64,000 nt of DNA from Paraburkholderia sp. BCC1885 (GTDB lineage Bacteria > Pseudomonadota > Gammaproteobacteria > Burkholderiales > Burkholderiaceae). The notes beneath the pieces are model-generated. The model searched no databases, was not told the DNA's origin, and saw only the letters and a list, made by a program, of their open reading frames with translations. The stretch spans positions 31,513 through 95,512 of the forward strand of contig NZ_CAAJGM010000188.1 in NCBI RefSeq assembly GCF_900996235.1, written 5' to 3'. Positions 41,980-51,207 of the stretch are shown one piece after another. Each line of letters begins with the position of its first letter. Positions within the stretch are counted from its first letter, which is position 1. Both the position numbers and the translations under genes were made by a program.

Positions 41980-43941
41980 ATGGCCAACTTCATCAAGGAT
42001 CAGGTCATCTTCCGCGGCGAGGGAGAGTATCGGCTCGTTAGGGTACAGGATGACATTGCTCATCTCGAAAACATCGTCACTGGCGCGTTTTCAAGTCACA
42101 GTGAAGCAGATCTGCTGGAAGAGTATTTGCGAGGATATCTTCGGACAGCTAACCGAAAGAAGTTTCAGCGGCCACCAAAGTCCTGCGTGGTAAAGGACTT
42201 AATTGAGGCCGCAACATCATCAGTTAGGCAAGGCGATCAAGAGACGCGCCGACGAGTGAACTACCTGTTGATGCTGGATCGCATTTGCGCATTCGACGGT
42301 TCCCGATATGCCCTGCGTAGAGCGATTCAAAAGGTCGCAGCGGAGCTGGATGATATAAAGCCCCCACATGAAACGACTATATATCGCTGGCGCAGACGAT
42401 ACCGGCTCGCAAAGCTTGACGTCCGCGCATTGCTTGATGGAACTGATCGGAGAGGAGGCAAAGGGCAGTCACGACTCGCCGACGTCGTGGAAGGTATCGT
42501 ACAGGATAAAATCGAAACGGCATTTCTCAACAGCAAAAGAGGGACCGCAGAAGATGTCTATAACGCCGTTTTTTTCGAGATCCAGCGACTAAACACGACT
42601 CGCATCGAGTCCGAGTGGCTCAAGGTTCCGGGACTGCGGACCATTCAAAGGCGAATCCAGAGCATCAACGCATTTGAACGCACGGTTGCTCGCTATGGTG
42701 AGCGGGAAGCGCAGCGCCGGTTCGCCGACCAGCTTTGCGCACGCAGAGTGTCCAGAATTCTTGAGATCGTTGAAATCGACCATACCCCAATCGACCTGGT
42801 CTATTCGGACGCCGACGGTAGAGCGATCGATCGCCCGTGCTTCACCGTTGTCCTGGATCGTTTCTCTCGGTGCGTGCTTGGTTTTTGCATCAGCTCAGCC
42901 GGACACGGCGTTCACGCCGTATTCGAAGCGCTGCGGCACTCGATGATGCCTAAAACCTATCTTAGGGAGCGATTTCCCGATCTACCCCTGGAATGGCCAT
43001 GCCACGGTTGGCCAGAGCGCTTATTGATGGACAACGGTCGAGAATTCCATGCCCATGCAGTAATCGACGCCCTCACGAACCTCGGCGTGATATGCGAATA
43101 CGCCGCTTCGCGCGATCCAAACGACAAGCCATTCGTTGAACGTTTTCTCAAAACGTTCAACTACTCGTTTATCCACAAACTTCCGGGAACCACCCTCGCA
43201 AAGGTGCATCAACGCGTCGGGTTCAAATCGGAAGATGAAGCTTGCATCACGTTCGAGCAGCTCAACGAAATGGTACATGTCTGGATCACGTCCGTATATC
43301 ACCTTCGACCACATAGAGGTCTTGCCGGGCGCGCACCGATCGATGTGTGGAAGGAGAGTGCAGCTGCATTTCCCCCTGCACTGAAGTGCAATGCAGAGGA
43401 TCTCAGCATCGAATTCGGCGAGTTTGCCGAGAGCGCTCTCCAGCACTACGGCATCGACTTCAATACGTTCAGGTATGCATCTCCCGAATTGCTCGCCCTA
43501 CGGCGGATGCTACCCGCTAAACGAAAGGTCCAAATAAAGGCTCCCTACGAAAACGCCGGTGCAATCTGGGTGTGGAACCCAATCGATAGCCAATACATCC
43601 GTGCTGACAACACCGATGAGCGGTTCAACAACTTGACGGTAGAGCAGGCCAAGTTAGTCAAGCGCGAATACGCAGACTCCGATCCTCATCAACGAACCCG
43701 GGCAAATGGAGAAGAGATGATCCGCAAAAAGGCCAACGGGGCGATGCAATCAAAGGAATTGAAAACACGCAAACGAGGGGCACGCCAGGCGCATACCACG
43801 TCGAAATCTGTCAATCGCCTCCCACGCGCAGCGTCCGAACCTCACATCTCCGTTCCACTTGCCGCCGTCGCTTTCGATGTCGGCGAGCTTTCAGAGTTCG
43901 AAGTCGAATCGATGGACGCCGAGGTAAATCATGAAAGATAA
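41980..43941 (+). CDS. tnsB: TnsB-like DDE transposase
   Basis: A 653-residue transposase of the Mu/Tn7/Tn5053 retroviral-integrase superfamily that binds the ends and joins 3' strands to the target. The catalytic triad is visible as Asp267 (LEIVEIDHTPID), Asp351 (RLLMDNGREFHAHA) and Glu387 (NDKPFVERFLKTF), a DD(35)E spacing. N-terminal HTH segments (TTIYRWRRRYRLAKL) bind end repeats. After the core lie a Mu-C-like beta domain (about 480-560) and a basic tail. The last residues overlap the start of tnsC by eleven bases, and the acidic tail probably contacts TnsC, as in relatives. Confidence 0.95.
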   Translation: MANFIKDQVIFRGEGEYRLVRVQDDIAHLENIVTGAFSSHSEADLLEEYLRGYLRTANRKKFQRPPKSCVVKDLIEAATSSVRQGDQETRRRVNYLLMLDRICAFDGSRYALRRAIQKVAAELDDIKPPHETTIYRWRRRYRLAKLDVRALLDGTDRRGGKGQSRLADVVEGIVQDKIETAFLNSKRGTAEDVYNAVFFEIQRLNTTRIESEWLKVPGLRTIQRRIQSINAFERTVARYGEREAQRRFADQLCARRVSRILEIVEIDHTPIDLVYSDADGRAIDRPCFTVVLDRFSRCVLGFCISSAGHGVHAVFEALRHSMMPKTYLRERFPDLPLEWPCHGWPERLLMDNGREFHAHAVIDALTNLGVICEYAASRDPNDKPFVERFLKTFNYSFIHKLPGTTLAKVHQRVGFKSEDEACITFEQLNEMVHVWITSVYHLRPHRGLAGRAPIDVWKESAAAFPPALKCNAEDLSIEFGEFAESALQHYGIDFNTFRYASPELLALRRMLPAKRKVQIKAPYENAGAIWVWNPIDSQYIRADNTDERFNNLTVEQAKLVKREYADSDPHQRTRANGEEMIRKKANGAMQSKELKTRKRGARQAHTTSKSVNRLPRAASEPHISVPLAAVAFDVGELSEFEVESMDAEVNHER

Positions 43942-44869
43942 AGATCAATGTATCGGCATTGTTAAGGATATCCGATTAAGCTTCATCAATTTCTCACATG
44001 TCAAAAGGATACTGGCTGCATTGGATCGTATGCACGAGTACCGCTGTGGTAACGAGGAGGCCGAGCACATCATGTTGCTCGGCGAGTCCGGGGTCGGAAA
44101 ATCGACGTTGCTATTCAGGTACGTCGAGAAGCATCCTGTCATCCAGCACGAGGAATTCACCGAAGTCCCGGTCCTTTACGTGCCGCTCGGCCAATCGCCT
44201 ACCCCGAGGATCTTGGCTAGCACGATCCTGAAGGCGCTCGGCGACCCGAAGTGGAACCTCGGAAAGGAGATCGAGTTGACCACGCGACTCGTACTTCTGA
44301 TCAGGCAGTGTCGCGTGAAGCTTGTCCTCATCGATGAAGCCAATCATTTGATCGACCGAGGCGGGGAAAAAACGCTACACACCGCAGCCGATTGGCTCAA
44401 GCGCCTGGTCGACGCGACTCGCGTTTCGTTTGTTCTGGCCGGCATCCCGCGCACCAGGCGTTTGCTCGCCACAAACGATCAACTGCGTGATCGTTTCAGA
44501 GAGGTGATCGAAATCGACCGCTTCTCGGTTGCAAACGCGACGAACGAACACGAGTTCCGGAGTGCGCTCAACGTTTTCAAGGGATATCTGCGGGATCTCC
44601 CCACGCTGGATATCTCGGGGAAGACGATTGTTCGTCTATTCGCCTTCGCGACTGATGGGCGGCTTCGCGACATTCGGAGACTACTGGCGCGCGCCGTCGA
44701 ACTGGCCTTTGAACAACCGGATCCCCGATTGACAGATTTGGTTCTGGCGGAGGCCTTCCGGACCGTCATCTATCCCGGCTCTCCAGACCACCGAAATCCT
44801 TTCCATAAGGCGTTCGACGAAATGCCTCTCGTGAAAGGTGACGAACCGTTTGCACCTGTGGAGCGCTGA
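43931..44869 (+). CDS. tnsC: TnsC/TniB-like AAA+ regulator ATPase
   Basis: A 312-residue AAA+ ATPase that bridges target selector and transposase. Walker A GESGVGKS lies at residues 51-58, Walker B LVLIDEANHL with Asp135-Glu136, and a sensor-like VLAGIPRTRRLL follows. The compact size is nearer TniB and TnsC of CRISPR-associated or Tn5053-type elements than the 555-residue Tn7 TnsC, so Tn7-style N- and C-terminal extensions are absent. GAGGTAAATC supplies the ribosome site inside tnsB. The next gene starts one base after its stop. Confidence 0.93.
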   Translation: MKDKDQCIGIVKDIRLSFINFSHVKRILAALDRMHEYRCGNEEAEHIMLLGESGVGKSTLLFRYVEKHPVIQHEEFTEVPVLYVPLGQSPTPRILASTILKALGDPKWNLGKEIELTTRLVLLIRQCRVKLVLIDEANHLIDRGGEKTLHTAADWLKRLVDATRVSFVLAGIPRTRRLLATNDQLRDRFREVIEIDRFSVANATNEHEFRSALNVFKGYLRDLPTLDISGKTIVRLFAFATDGRLRDIRRLLARAVELAFEQPDPRLTDLVLAEAFRTVIYPGSPDHRNPFHKAFDEMPLVKGDEPFAPVER

Positions 44870-44870
44870 T

Positions 44871-46382
44871 ATGAACGCCTTGAATCCGTGTGGTCAGCCG
44901 CTGTGCCGCCCGAGCCCTATGCCGGACGAGTGGTCTGAGACATACCTCTTTCGGCTTGCGAGGGCAAACGGCATATACCGTCCTCGGCTGAGTGACATTG
45001 ATCGAATTCGCCCCACGCTTGCGACGACCGCGTCGACGAAGCCCGACGGTTATCCCGTTTGGAGCGAGGTAACGTTACCACGCTGGAGCGTGGTAACTCG
45101 GGCGAACAGCATTCGGTATTGTCCCCAGTGCATGGCTGAATCCAGGTACATTCGCTCGTGTTGGCGTCTGACCCAGCTCGAGGTTTGTACGATCCATGCT
45201 ATCCGGCTCAAGGACGACTTGGCCGAACCCGTTATGACGAGGGGTTACAGGCAACCTGACAAGCATTTCATCACGGACGTGACAGATGAACAATTGTGGG
45301 CAGGCGCTTTATGCCCCATGCCAGGCGAGCGGCGTCATATTGAACGATTGTGGTCTGGACTCGAGCAGTTGCTTATCGACGGCAAAGCTCCCGAAGCAAC
45401 AGAGCAACTCGCTTGCATTCTTTTCCTGGAAGTGTTGCTTGATGCGATAGCGACCGCGCCAGACGAGCATGGGTACCACTCTGCTGGTATCCCACGGTCA
45501 ACGCAAATCGCCGAGCTAGTCGAGAGGCATCAATTTCTCCTCGCTCCAAACCTTGGAGGCATACGCAACTTTCTGGATCAGATCACCGGCGCTTCACATC
45601 GGAACGCTGTGCTTGCCCGTTTGCGGCGCATGCTGATAGATGAAGGTCGGCGGCAAACATGCCTTTCCAGACTACCAATCGCGAGGCTACGAAAAGAGCT
45701 TCTGATGAGCACACGGGGAGATCGCACCACGCCCACCTGTGGCCCTCTCCATCCCAGTCACAATATCCCATGCGGATATGTGAGTCTCGAAGAGGCGGCC
45801 TCGCTCATCGGATGTCCCGTAAGGCTACTGAAGCACCTCATTCATAACGATAATCGCCACGGAGCCCGTATCGTGCTGCACGGTATGAAGCGCTATACGT
45901 ATCTTCCACCTTGGACAGTGGAAGCATGCCGCCGCTGGTATGCCTCGCTTGTTACTCCACGGCAGTTGCTCAATGAACTTCACATCGAGCGTAGGGGCTA
46001 CGCTGCGCTGTTGAGCACGGACCTGCTCCGGCCAGTTTCCGTTGACACATACACCTTCTTCAGGCGAGCAGACTTCACCGACCTATGCCGACGATTGGAA
46101 GACGTCTCGCGGCCGTTCCCGGTCGAGTACGCCCATCTACATCCTCTGTTTGGTGAATGGATGTCGTGGAGCAACGGCATTAAGGCTGCATCGCTCGAAG
46201 TAGTGAGGGATGCATTCAGTGGCAAGCTTCCGATCTTCCGGACGTTAGACGGTCTTGGCCTGTCTGCCTACTTTGTCGATCAATCCGCGGTCGAACGCCT
46301 GCGGCAACTCAAGCGGAGGGAATTGGCAACGTACAGGCAACGGGAATGTTCGCCCAATCAGCTTTCGCTGCTGACGGAATGA
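44871..46382 (+). CDS. tniQ: TniQ family target-selection protein 1
   Basis: A 503-residue TniQ-type protein, the component that picks the insertion site and recruits TnsC. It has the N-terminal TniQ start WSETYLFRLARANGIYRPRL, then a zinc-finger cluster (RYCPQCMAESRYIRSCWRLTQLEVCTIHAIRL), and a long C-terminal helical region with an HTH-like stretch (SLEEAASLIGCPVRLLKHLIHNDN). The length places it between short TniQ and TnsD. The ATG at 44871 directly follows the tnsC stop. It overlaps the second tniQ by four bases. The product is probably either the site-specific selector or the mobile-target selector of the pair. Confidence 0.85.
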   Translation: MNALNPCGQPLCRPSPMPDEWSETYLFRLARANGIYRPRLSDIDRIRPTLATTASTKPDGYPVWSEVTLPRWSVVTRANSIRYCPQCMAESRYIRSCWRLTQLEVCTIHAIRLKDDLAEPVMTRGYRQPDKHFITDVTDEQLWAGALCPMPGERRHIERLWSGLEQLLIDGKAPEATEQLACILFLEVLLDAIATAPDEHGYHSAGIPRSTQIAELVERHQFLLAPNLGGIRNFLDQITGASHRNAVLARLRRMLIDEGRRQTCLSRLPIARLRKELLMSTRGDRTTPTCGPLHPSHNIPCGYVSLEEAASLIGCPVRLLKHLIHNDNRHGARIVLHGMKRYTYLPPWTVEACRRWYASLVTPRQLLNELHIERRGYAALLSTDLLRPVSVDTYTFFRRADFTDLCRRLEDVSRPFPVEYAHLHPLFGEWMSWSNGIKAASLEVVRDAFSGKLPIFRTLDGLGLSAYFVDQSAVERLRQLKRRELATYRQRECSPNQLSLLTE

Positions 46383-48061
46383 GTCTCGAGTCCGCCCGTA
46401 GCGGGGACTGGCGCACCTTGGGAACAGCCCTCTTTTCGGACCGTTTCCTGGTGCGTCCGTCAGTACTTCCCGACGAGAGCTTCCTGGGCTACCGCCTGCG
46501 GGTCGCATTTGCCAACGGACTGTCCGACCCTGGCTGGCTCGACTGTGTGGTTAACAGTCTTCCGAAAACCCACGGCGTTGCCCGTTGGTGCCCGCACTGC
46601 CTCGCCAATCCAGGGTGCTATTGGCGTGAGGACTGGTACTCTGGGCCGGCAGCGTGCTTGGTACATCGATGTTGGCTGACCCCCGTGTGCAACGCATGCC
46701 AGCGAACGCTGCGCTGGAAGCATGTTCGCTTTTTCACATGTACTTGCGGCGCATCATTGCGGGATGCACTCGTAGACAGATTTTCTGCTGATGTCCTGAA
46801 ACTGCTCGCCGAGCAAACCACCTCCAACGGTGGTCTGCCATCCGTTTTAGAGCGCTGGAACCTCGCGCGTTTTCTCGGAGCGCTGTCCCAATTTGGGCTT
46901 CACGGCAAGCCGTTGAAGAAAGCCTCACGTCAAAAGGAGAATATCGAGCAGCTGGTGGTGACCACCGGCGCACCACTGATGGCTGATCGGTTGGCCTGCT
47001 TTGAATTGCTCGATCGCCTGCGTGCTCCTGCGGCGAGCTCGAATAACGTTCCCTTGCTATCGGAAGTCTTCCCACATCTGCTCGTTATGCTACGCAAGCA
47101 GTTGAATGAGACCGAGCGCCAATGGATGGCGGCCCTGCTGGACGCCTACGTTGCAAGTTCATCGCGCCGCGGGGCTCCGATAATCTGGGAGCGGAAAGGC
47201 CTCATCCAACGGGCGAACACGGAATTCCGTCGACAGAGAACGCGAAGCCCTGCAATTGTCACCATGCTTGCGCAGACGGGCGCCACCGTGCCAGTCAGAC
47301 GAACGCCGGCCGGCCGGAAAAAATTCGTGATCACTCAGGCGGACCTGCAAGATCTCTGGAAAGCCCAGCGTTCGCTGATTGCCGCGAAGACGGCCGCTCG
47401 ACACGCGGGGATATCAGTCAATCGTATCCATGTGCTGGCAAAAGCAGGCCTGATTGCTTCGACCGGCAAGCGAGTCGACATGAGGTCCGTCGATCTTCTG
47501 CTCCGCAAAATCGTGGCTGCCTGCGCGTGTGACGTCCCGGTATTTGAGGATCCGGTCAGCCTGACCGAAGCTTTGCGTCGGTACGTTCCGGTTGAAGCGA
47601 CTGGAGCATTCTTCAATCGGCTCATGAGCGGTGCTGTACCCTTGGTCGTAGAGTCGGGGAAGGTACCGGCGTTGCGGAATATTGTCGTGGACCGTGGTGA
47701 AGTAGTCCCGGCAGTGCAGGCGCTGACCGCATCGGATTCCCTGATATCCATTGCCGAAGCAGCCCGTCGCCTTGGCGTCAAGCAGGAAGTGATGTATCAC
47801 TTGGTCAACATAGGTCTCGTCAGGACTCGAACGGGCAAACAGCGGCGTCGGGCAACGCGAGTCGTCGATGTTGATGACCTTCAGGAGTTCACCGAACAAT
47901 TTGTGCCGCTGTTCACGGTGGCGAAGGCAATGGGAATCTCCGCTCGCGAAGCGCCAAGCTGGGCCACGCAGCATGGCATTGAGATCGTCACCGGACCATC
48001 AGTCGACGGCGGACGGCAGTACTGGATCCGAAGGCAGTCGTGCAAATTTCCTGCAGCGTAG
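46379..48061 (+). CDS. TniQ family target-selection protein 2 (TnsD-like, double HTH)
   Basis: A 560-residue second TniQ protein, distinct from its neighbour. It has the TniQ N-terminus (VLPDESFLGYRLRVAFANGL), paired zinc fingers (RWCPHCLANPGC, then CLVHRC, CNAC and CTCG), and a long C-terminus with two HTH-like units: AARHAGISVNRIHVLAKAGLI at mid-length and ISIAEAARRLGVKQEVMYHLVNIGLV near the end. This is typical of TnsD-like DNA-reading selectors. Its ATG overlaps the preceding stop (ATGA); an alternative start lies at 46346. Two tniQ genes suggest two target pathways. Confidence 0.85.
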   Translation: MSLESARSGDWRTLGTALFSDRFLVRPSVLPDESFLGYRLRVAFANGLSDPGWLDCVVNSLPKTHGVARWCPHCLANPGCYWREDWYSGPAACLVHRCWLTPVCNACQRTLRWKHVRFFTCTCGASLRDALVDRFSADVLKLLAEQTTSNGGLPSVLERWNLARFLGALSQFGLHGKPLKKASRQKENIEQLVVTTGAPLMADRLACFELLDRLRAPAASSNNVPLLSEVFPHLLVMLRKQLNETERQWMAALLDAYVASSSRRGAPIIWERKGLIQRANTEFRRQRTRSPAIVTMLAQTGATVPVRRTPAGRKKFVITQADLQDLWKAQRSLIAAKTAARHAGISVNRIHVLAKAGLIASTGKRVDMRSVDLLLRKIVAACACDVPVFEDPVSLTEALRRYVPVEATGAFFNRLMSGAVPLVVESGKVPALRNIVVDRGEVVPAVQALTASDSLISIAEAARRLGVKQEVMYHLVNIGLVRTRTGKQRRRATRVVDVDDLQEFTEQFVPLFTVAKAMGISAREAPSWATQHGIEIVTGPSVDGGRQYWIRRQSCKFPAA

Positions 48062-48126
48062 GACGTGAAGCATGAAAGTTGGTTTTCGGCGGTCGTGTGA
48101 ACCCCGTCCTGTTAACAGGAGCGTAT

Positions 48127-48741
48127 ATGAAAATCTGGAAGTCTCAACCGGTTAAGTTGCAACCCATTGTCTTTCTGTCCCGCTGGCAAGTCATGGAGAC
48201 GGAAGATGGTTTCCGCCACTTCATCGGGCACAACATGGAAACCATGACCGGGCGGGCAAGCACTGGTATCGTGAAATTTGACCCGGAGACACGCCGGGGA
48301 GTGACCGGGTCCGGGAGAATCTACGAGCTGGTCGGGGAAAGCGGTGCCGACACGAAAGCCAACTATCTCTGGGCTGTCAGTTGCGCTCAGGCTGGCATGG
48401 CTTCGATGGATGTATCGTCCGAGTACGATCAACCGGAAATCATGTCCTTGCGACCTGTCGCGCCTTATATTGCCAATCTGTTCTGCGACGGCAGCCCGGC
48501 GCGCCTTAGCGCCAAAGTTCCAGCCACCGGTCAATCCTTCGAGGGACAGGATCCGGAGGACCTGGCGGAACTGCTGTTTGCCAAGGGCGTGCGACAGGGT
48601 TACTTGCGCCTCCCGGACTCAGACAGGATCGAGAATTGGACCGAGTTCGTCGATCTTGTGCGCGCCGTAGAGCATCGGCTCAATCAGCTGGAGCGGGGCT
48701 TGCCTCGTGACGCCGACGGAACACGCAGCGGCGAATGGTAA
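48127..48741 (+). CDS. Hypothetical protein downstream of the tniQ pair
   Basis: A 204-residue soluble protein with no recognised domain. The start at 48127 has AGGAG at good spacing. The first two-thirds are beta-rich (PIVFLSRWQVMETEDGFRHFIGHN and SGRIYELVGESGADTKANYLWAVSCAQAG), the end helical and charged. It lies 65 bases after tniQ2 on the same strand, so it may be co-transcribed with the transposition genes or be first cargo. The length and good coding character make it a real gene. Confidence 0.65.
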   Translation: MKIWKSQPVKLQPIVFLSRWQVMETEDGFRHFIGHNMETMTGRASTGIVKFDPETRRGVTGSGRIYELVGESGADTKANYLWAVSCAQAGMASMDVSSEYDQPEIMSLRPVAPYIANLFCDGSPARLSAKVPATGQSFEGQDPEDLAELLFAKGVRQGYLRLPDSDRIENWTEFVDLVRAVEHRLNQLERGLPRDADGTRSGEW

Positions 48742-48830
48742 TGACGCTGCGGTGCTCTTGCGCTATCGAACGCCCTGACTCGCCGCCGGCTAGTCAGGTA
48801 AAAAGCAACCAGACCTTTGACTGTGAAGCC

Positions 48831-49619
48831 ATGAAACTGCTCGTCCTGTCCGATCTGCACAACGAATTCGAGCCAACTGTCGCTGATGCGCAGGCTGTCA
48901 CCCGGGCCGATGTCGTCGTGCTCGCTGGCGACATCCATACGAAGGATCGAAGCGTTGAGTGGGCTCAGGCATTCGTTGACGATCCGGCCAAGCCCGTCAT
49001 TCTGGTGGCGGGGAATCACGAGTTCTATCGCGGGCACTTCGACCACACGCTGCACAAGCTTCGCGAGCTTGCGTACGACACCAACATTCATTTCCTTGAG
49101 AACGATGTGTTCGTGCTGGGCGACGTCCGTTTTCTCGGATGCACGCTCTGGACCGACTTCAAGTTGTACGACCAGGACACTTCACCCGCGATGTGCATGC
49201 GGGATGCCCAAAGTGCCATGAGCGACTTCCGGTTGATTCGCGCGACGCCATCGTATCGAAAGTTGTATCCGGCCGATACGGTCCGGCGCCATGAGCTATC
49301 GCGTGCATGGCTCCGAAATAGCCTGAGCGAATCATTTATGGGTAAAACCGTTGTCGTTACGCATCACGCCCCGTCGGAGGGTTCCGTCGAATCGGAGTAT
49401 GAGGGAGACTCGCTGACCCCGGCTTACGCCTCGAATCTGGAGGGTCTCATGGGACGCTCCGTTCCTCTATGGATTCACGGCCATATGCATACCAGCTTCG
49501 ACTACATCGTCTCTTCCGATTCTGAGCCGAGTGGTACACGCGTGATCTGTAACCCGAGAGGATACTCCCCGAAACATCTGAATCCGTACTTCAATCCGTC
49601 ACTAATCGTTGAAATCTGA
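48831..49619 (+). CDS. Metallophosphoesterase
   Basis: A 262-residue calcineurin-like phosphoesterase. All metal-binding motifs are present in order: LLVLSDLHNEF, VVVLAGDIHTKD, VILVAGNHEFYRGHFD, VVVTHHAPS and WIHGHMHTSFDY, with a final ICNPRGY. It has no signal peptide, so it is cytosolic. The substrate could be a nucleotide, phosphoprotein or nucleic-acid end. The start at 48831 begins exactly at the family N-terminus; the open frame before it is not similar. It probably belongs to the cargo of the Tn7-like element. Confidence 0.88.
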   Translation: MKLLVLSDLHNEFEPTVADAQAVTRADVVVLAGDIHTKDRSVEWAQAFVDDPAKPVILVAGNHEFYRGHFDHTLHKLRELAYDTNIHFLENDVFVLGDVRFLGCTLWTDFKLYDQDTSPAMCMRDAQSAMSDFRLIRATPSYRKLYPADTVRRHELSRAWLRNSLSESFMGKTVVVTHHAPSEGSVESEYEGDSLTPAYASNLEGLMGRSVPLWIHGHMHTSFDYIVSSDSEPSGTRVICNPRGYSPKHLNPYFNPSLIVEI

Positions 49620-49645
49620 GCTATATTGGAATGCGTGGCTATGCG

Positions 49646-50377
49646 TCAATTACATTTGAAAAAGTCGGACGCGTGCGTTTCCGCATGATGGATAAGAGGC
49701 ATATCCACGCCAAGTTGCTGCCACGCAGCTACTGCAAGAAAAAAAGCTGCCAATACGCCGGCGAGACCGACGATCAATTCACTTCGCTTGGAGACCTTCT
49801 CGGCCGCCCACGACGGAAAATTTCGCTTCAATACCTTAGTTGTCCTTACAACCAAAATTTCGCGCTTTACCCAATGAAGCAAAAAATATAGAGTTGACGA
49901 GAAAACGACCATAAAAAGGACGAGAAAGCCAAATGCTATGACGGAAGGAAGAGTCGCTTTCTGCGTGACATCCGGGATCGTCAACAGCATGTAACCCATG
50001 GAGATACCAAGTGCAAAGGAGCCGGAGTGAATGAACAGTTTCAGCAAGGGCTGACAAGCCCATTGCAGGAGATTCCGAGAGAAAAAGGACCCATTGCTCA
50101 GCATCGCCAAGGAAACGAGAAGTGCGTCGATCGTCAGGAAATTCAAGTAACCTGCAGTTGTCGCTTCACGAACGAGTGAATTCATTCGTTCGCAACCTCC
50201 GATGGCGACTGGGCTATTTAGCTCTTTTAGCATCGCATACACCAGCATGAGTGCAATGCCAACCGATACTACGCCGACTGACTCACGAATCATGCGGGTG
50301 GTCTCCTTGCTGGCATGTTCCGTGGCCTGATCCAAGGCATTGTGAGCGAGATCTATATTCTCGGTGGTTTCTATCAT
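49646..50377 (-). CDS. Polytopic membrane protein (second gene of a two-gene module)
   Basis: A 243-residue inner-membrane protein with about five hydrophobic segments: VGVVSVGIALMLVYAML, YLNFLTIDALLVSLAML, LFIHSGSFALGISMGYMLLTI, VIAFGFLVLFMVVFSSTLYFLLHW and LIVGLAGVLAAFFLAVAAW. A polar N-terminal helix of about 30 residues (LAHNALDQATEHASKETTRMI) precedes them. It starts inside the last four bases of the upstream gene (ATGA). I recognise no family. Confidence 0.7.
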   Translation of the reverse strand: MIETTENIDLAHNALDQATEHASKETTRMIRESVGVVSVGIALMLVYAMLKELNSPVAIGGCERMNSLVREATTAGYLNFLTIDALLVSLAMLSNGSFFSRNLLQWACQPLLKLFIHSGSFALGISMGYMLLTIPDVTQKATLPSVIAFGFLVLFMVVFSSTLYFLLHWVKREILVVRTTKVLKRNFPSWAAEKVSKRSELIVGLAGVLAAFFLAVAAWQQLGVDMPLIHHAETHASDFFKCN

Positions 50378-50922
50378 ATTTTCTTCTCCGCTGTTTTGGA
50401 TTCGCTGCGGCTCCCTCGCTTACTATTACGCTCAGGGGCGCTAGTCCCTTGCTTGGCGCCGCTGATGGTATCGGCGAGGCTTTCAAGAATACGGGGGGAC
50501 GAAGCCCCCAGGATTCCGAACGCCACCAGACAGGCACTCGTGCAATGTGGGTAGAAGGACGCGGCAATAGATGACATGGCAAATCCCGAGGGGATGCCTA
50601 TAGTGAGCCTTCCTCTGAGGTAGGCAATATGCTCGTCCTGTGCTGGCCCACGACCACGTTCATTCAATGTTAGTGAATCGTCGTCGAGCATCAGTCGGTA
50701 CACATAGGGAAACACGCCGACTATTCCGCCGAACACACCGTGTGACAGCCCGCGCCAGTCAGGAGGCGACCAATGCAGAATGAAATCGGCCAGACATACT
50801 GCCGATATGATCGCGATGACCGACAGGAGATTGCGCGAAGCTCGTTGCTGGGATGCTGTCAGACCGCTTGGGGGGCGTTGTTTCTGAAAATGTTGGTCAT
50901 TCGGATCAACATGGAACTGCAT
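50374..50922 (-). CDS. Membrane protein (first gene of a two-gene module)
   Basis: A 182-residue protein with a soluble N-terminus (MQFHVDPNDQHFQKQRPPSG), two or three hydrophobic segments (LLSVIAIISAVCLADFILHW, GVFGGIVGVFPYVYRLML, MSSIAASFYPHCTSACLVAFGILGASS) and a Ser/Lys-rich tail. AGGAG precedes the ATG at 50922. It overlaps the next gene by four bases, so the two form a coupled unit, opposite in direction to the metallophosphoesterase. No family is recognised. Confidence 0.65.
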   Translation of the reverse strand: MQFHVDPNDQHFQKQRPPSGLTASQQRASRNLLSVIAIISAVCLADFILHWSPPDWRGLSHGVFGGIVGVFPYVYRLMLDDDSLTLNERGRGPAQDEHIAYLRGRLTIGIPSGFAMSSIAASFYPHCTSACLVAFGILGASSPRILESLADTISGAKQGTSAPERNSKRGSRSESKTAEKKI

Positions 50923-51207
50923 TGTGATCTCCTGCACGTTATGGCCGAACCTGTGTCAAAACTCGAGACCTCGGGCACGGATGTCGTTTTGCCGTCGCTA
51001 AGTGCTACGAGGCCGATACAGAGCATTATGGTGAGACGTCTTTCGCGCCTGGCATCGAAGGCGCACGTCTTTACGCACCCGCAGCAGAAGTGTTTTAGGC
51101 GAAATGGGACAGAACGTACCTGGTCTGTCCGGTTAGTTCCAGTGCAGCCGAAATGCCCTTCCTAGATGAATGGTGATAGGGAGCAGCAGGCCTCAGGCAT
51201 AGTGCGA

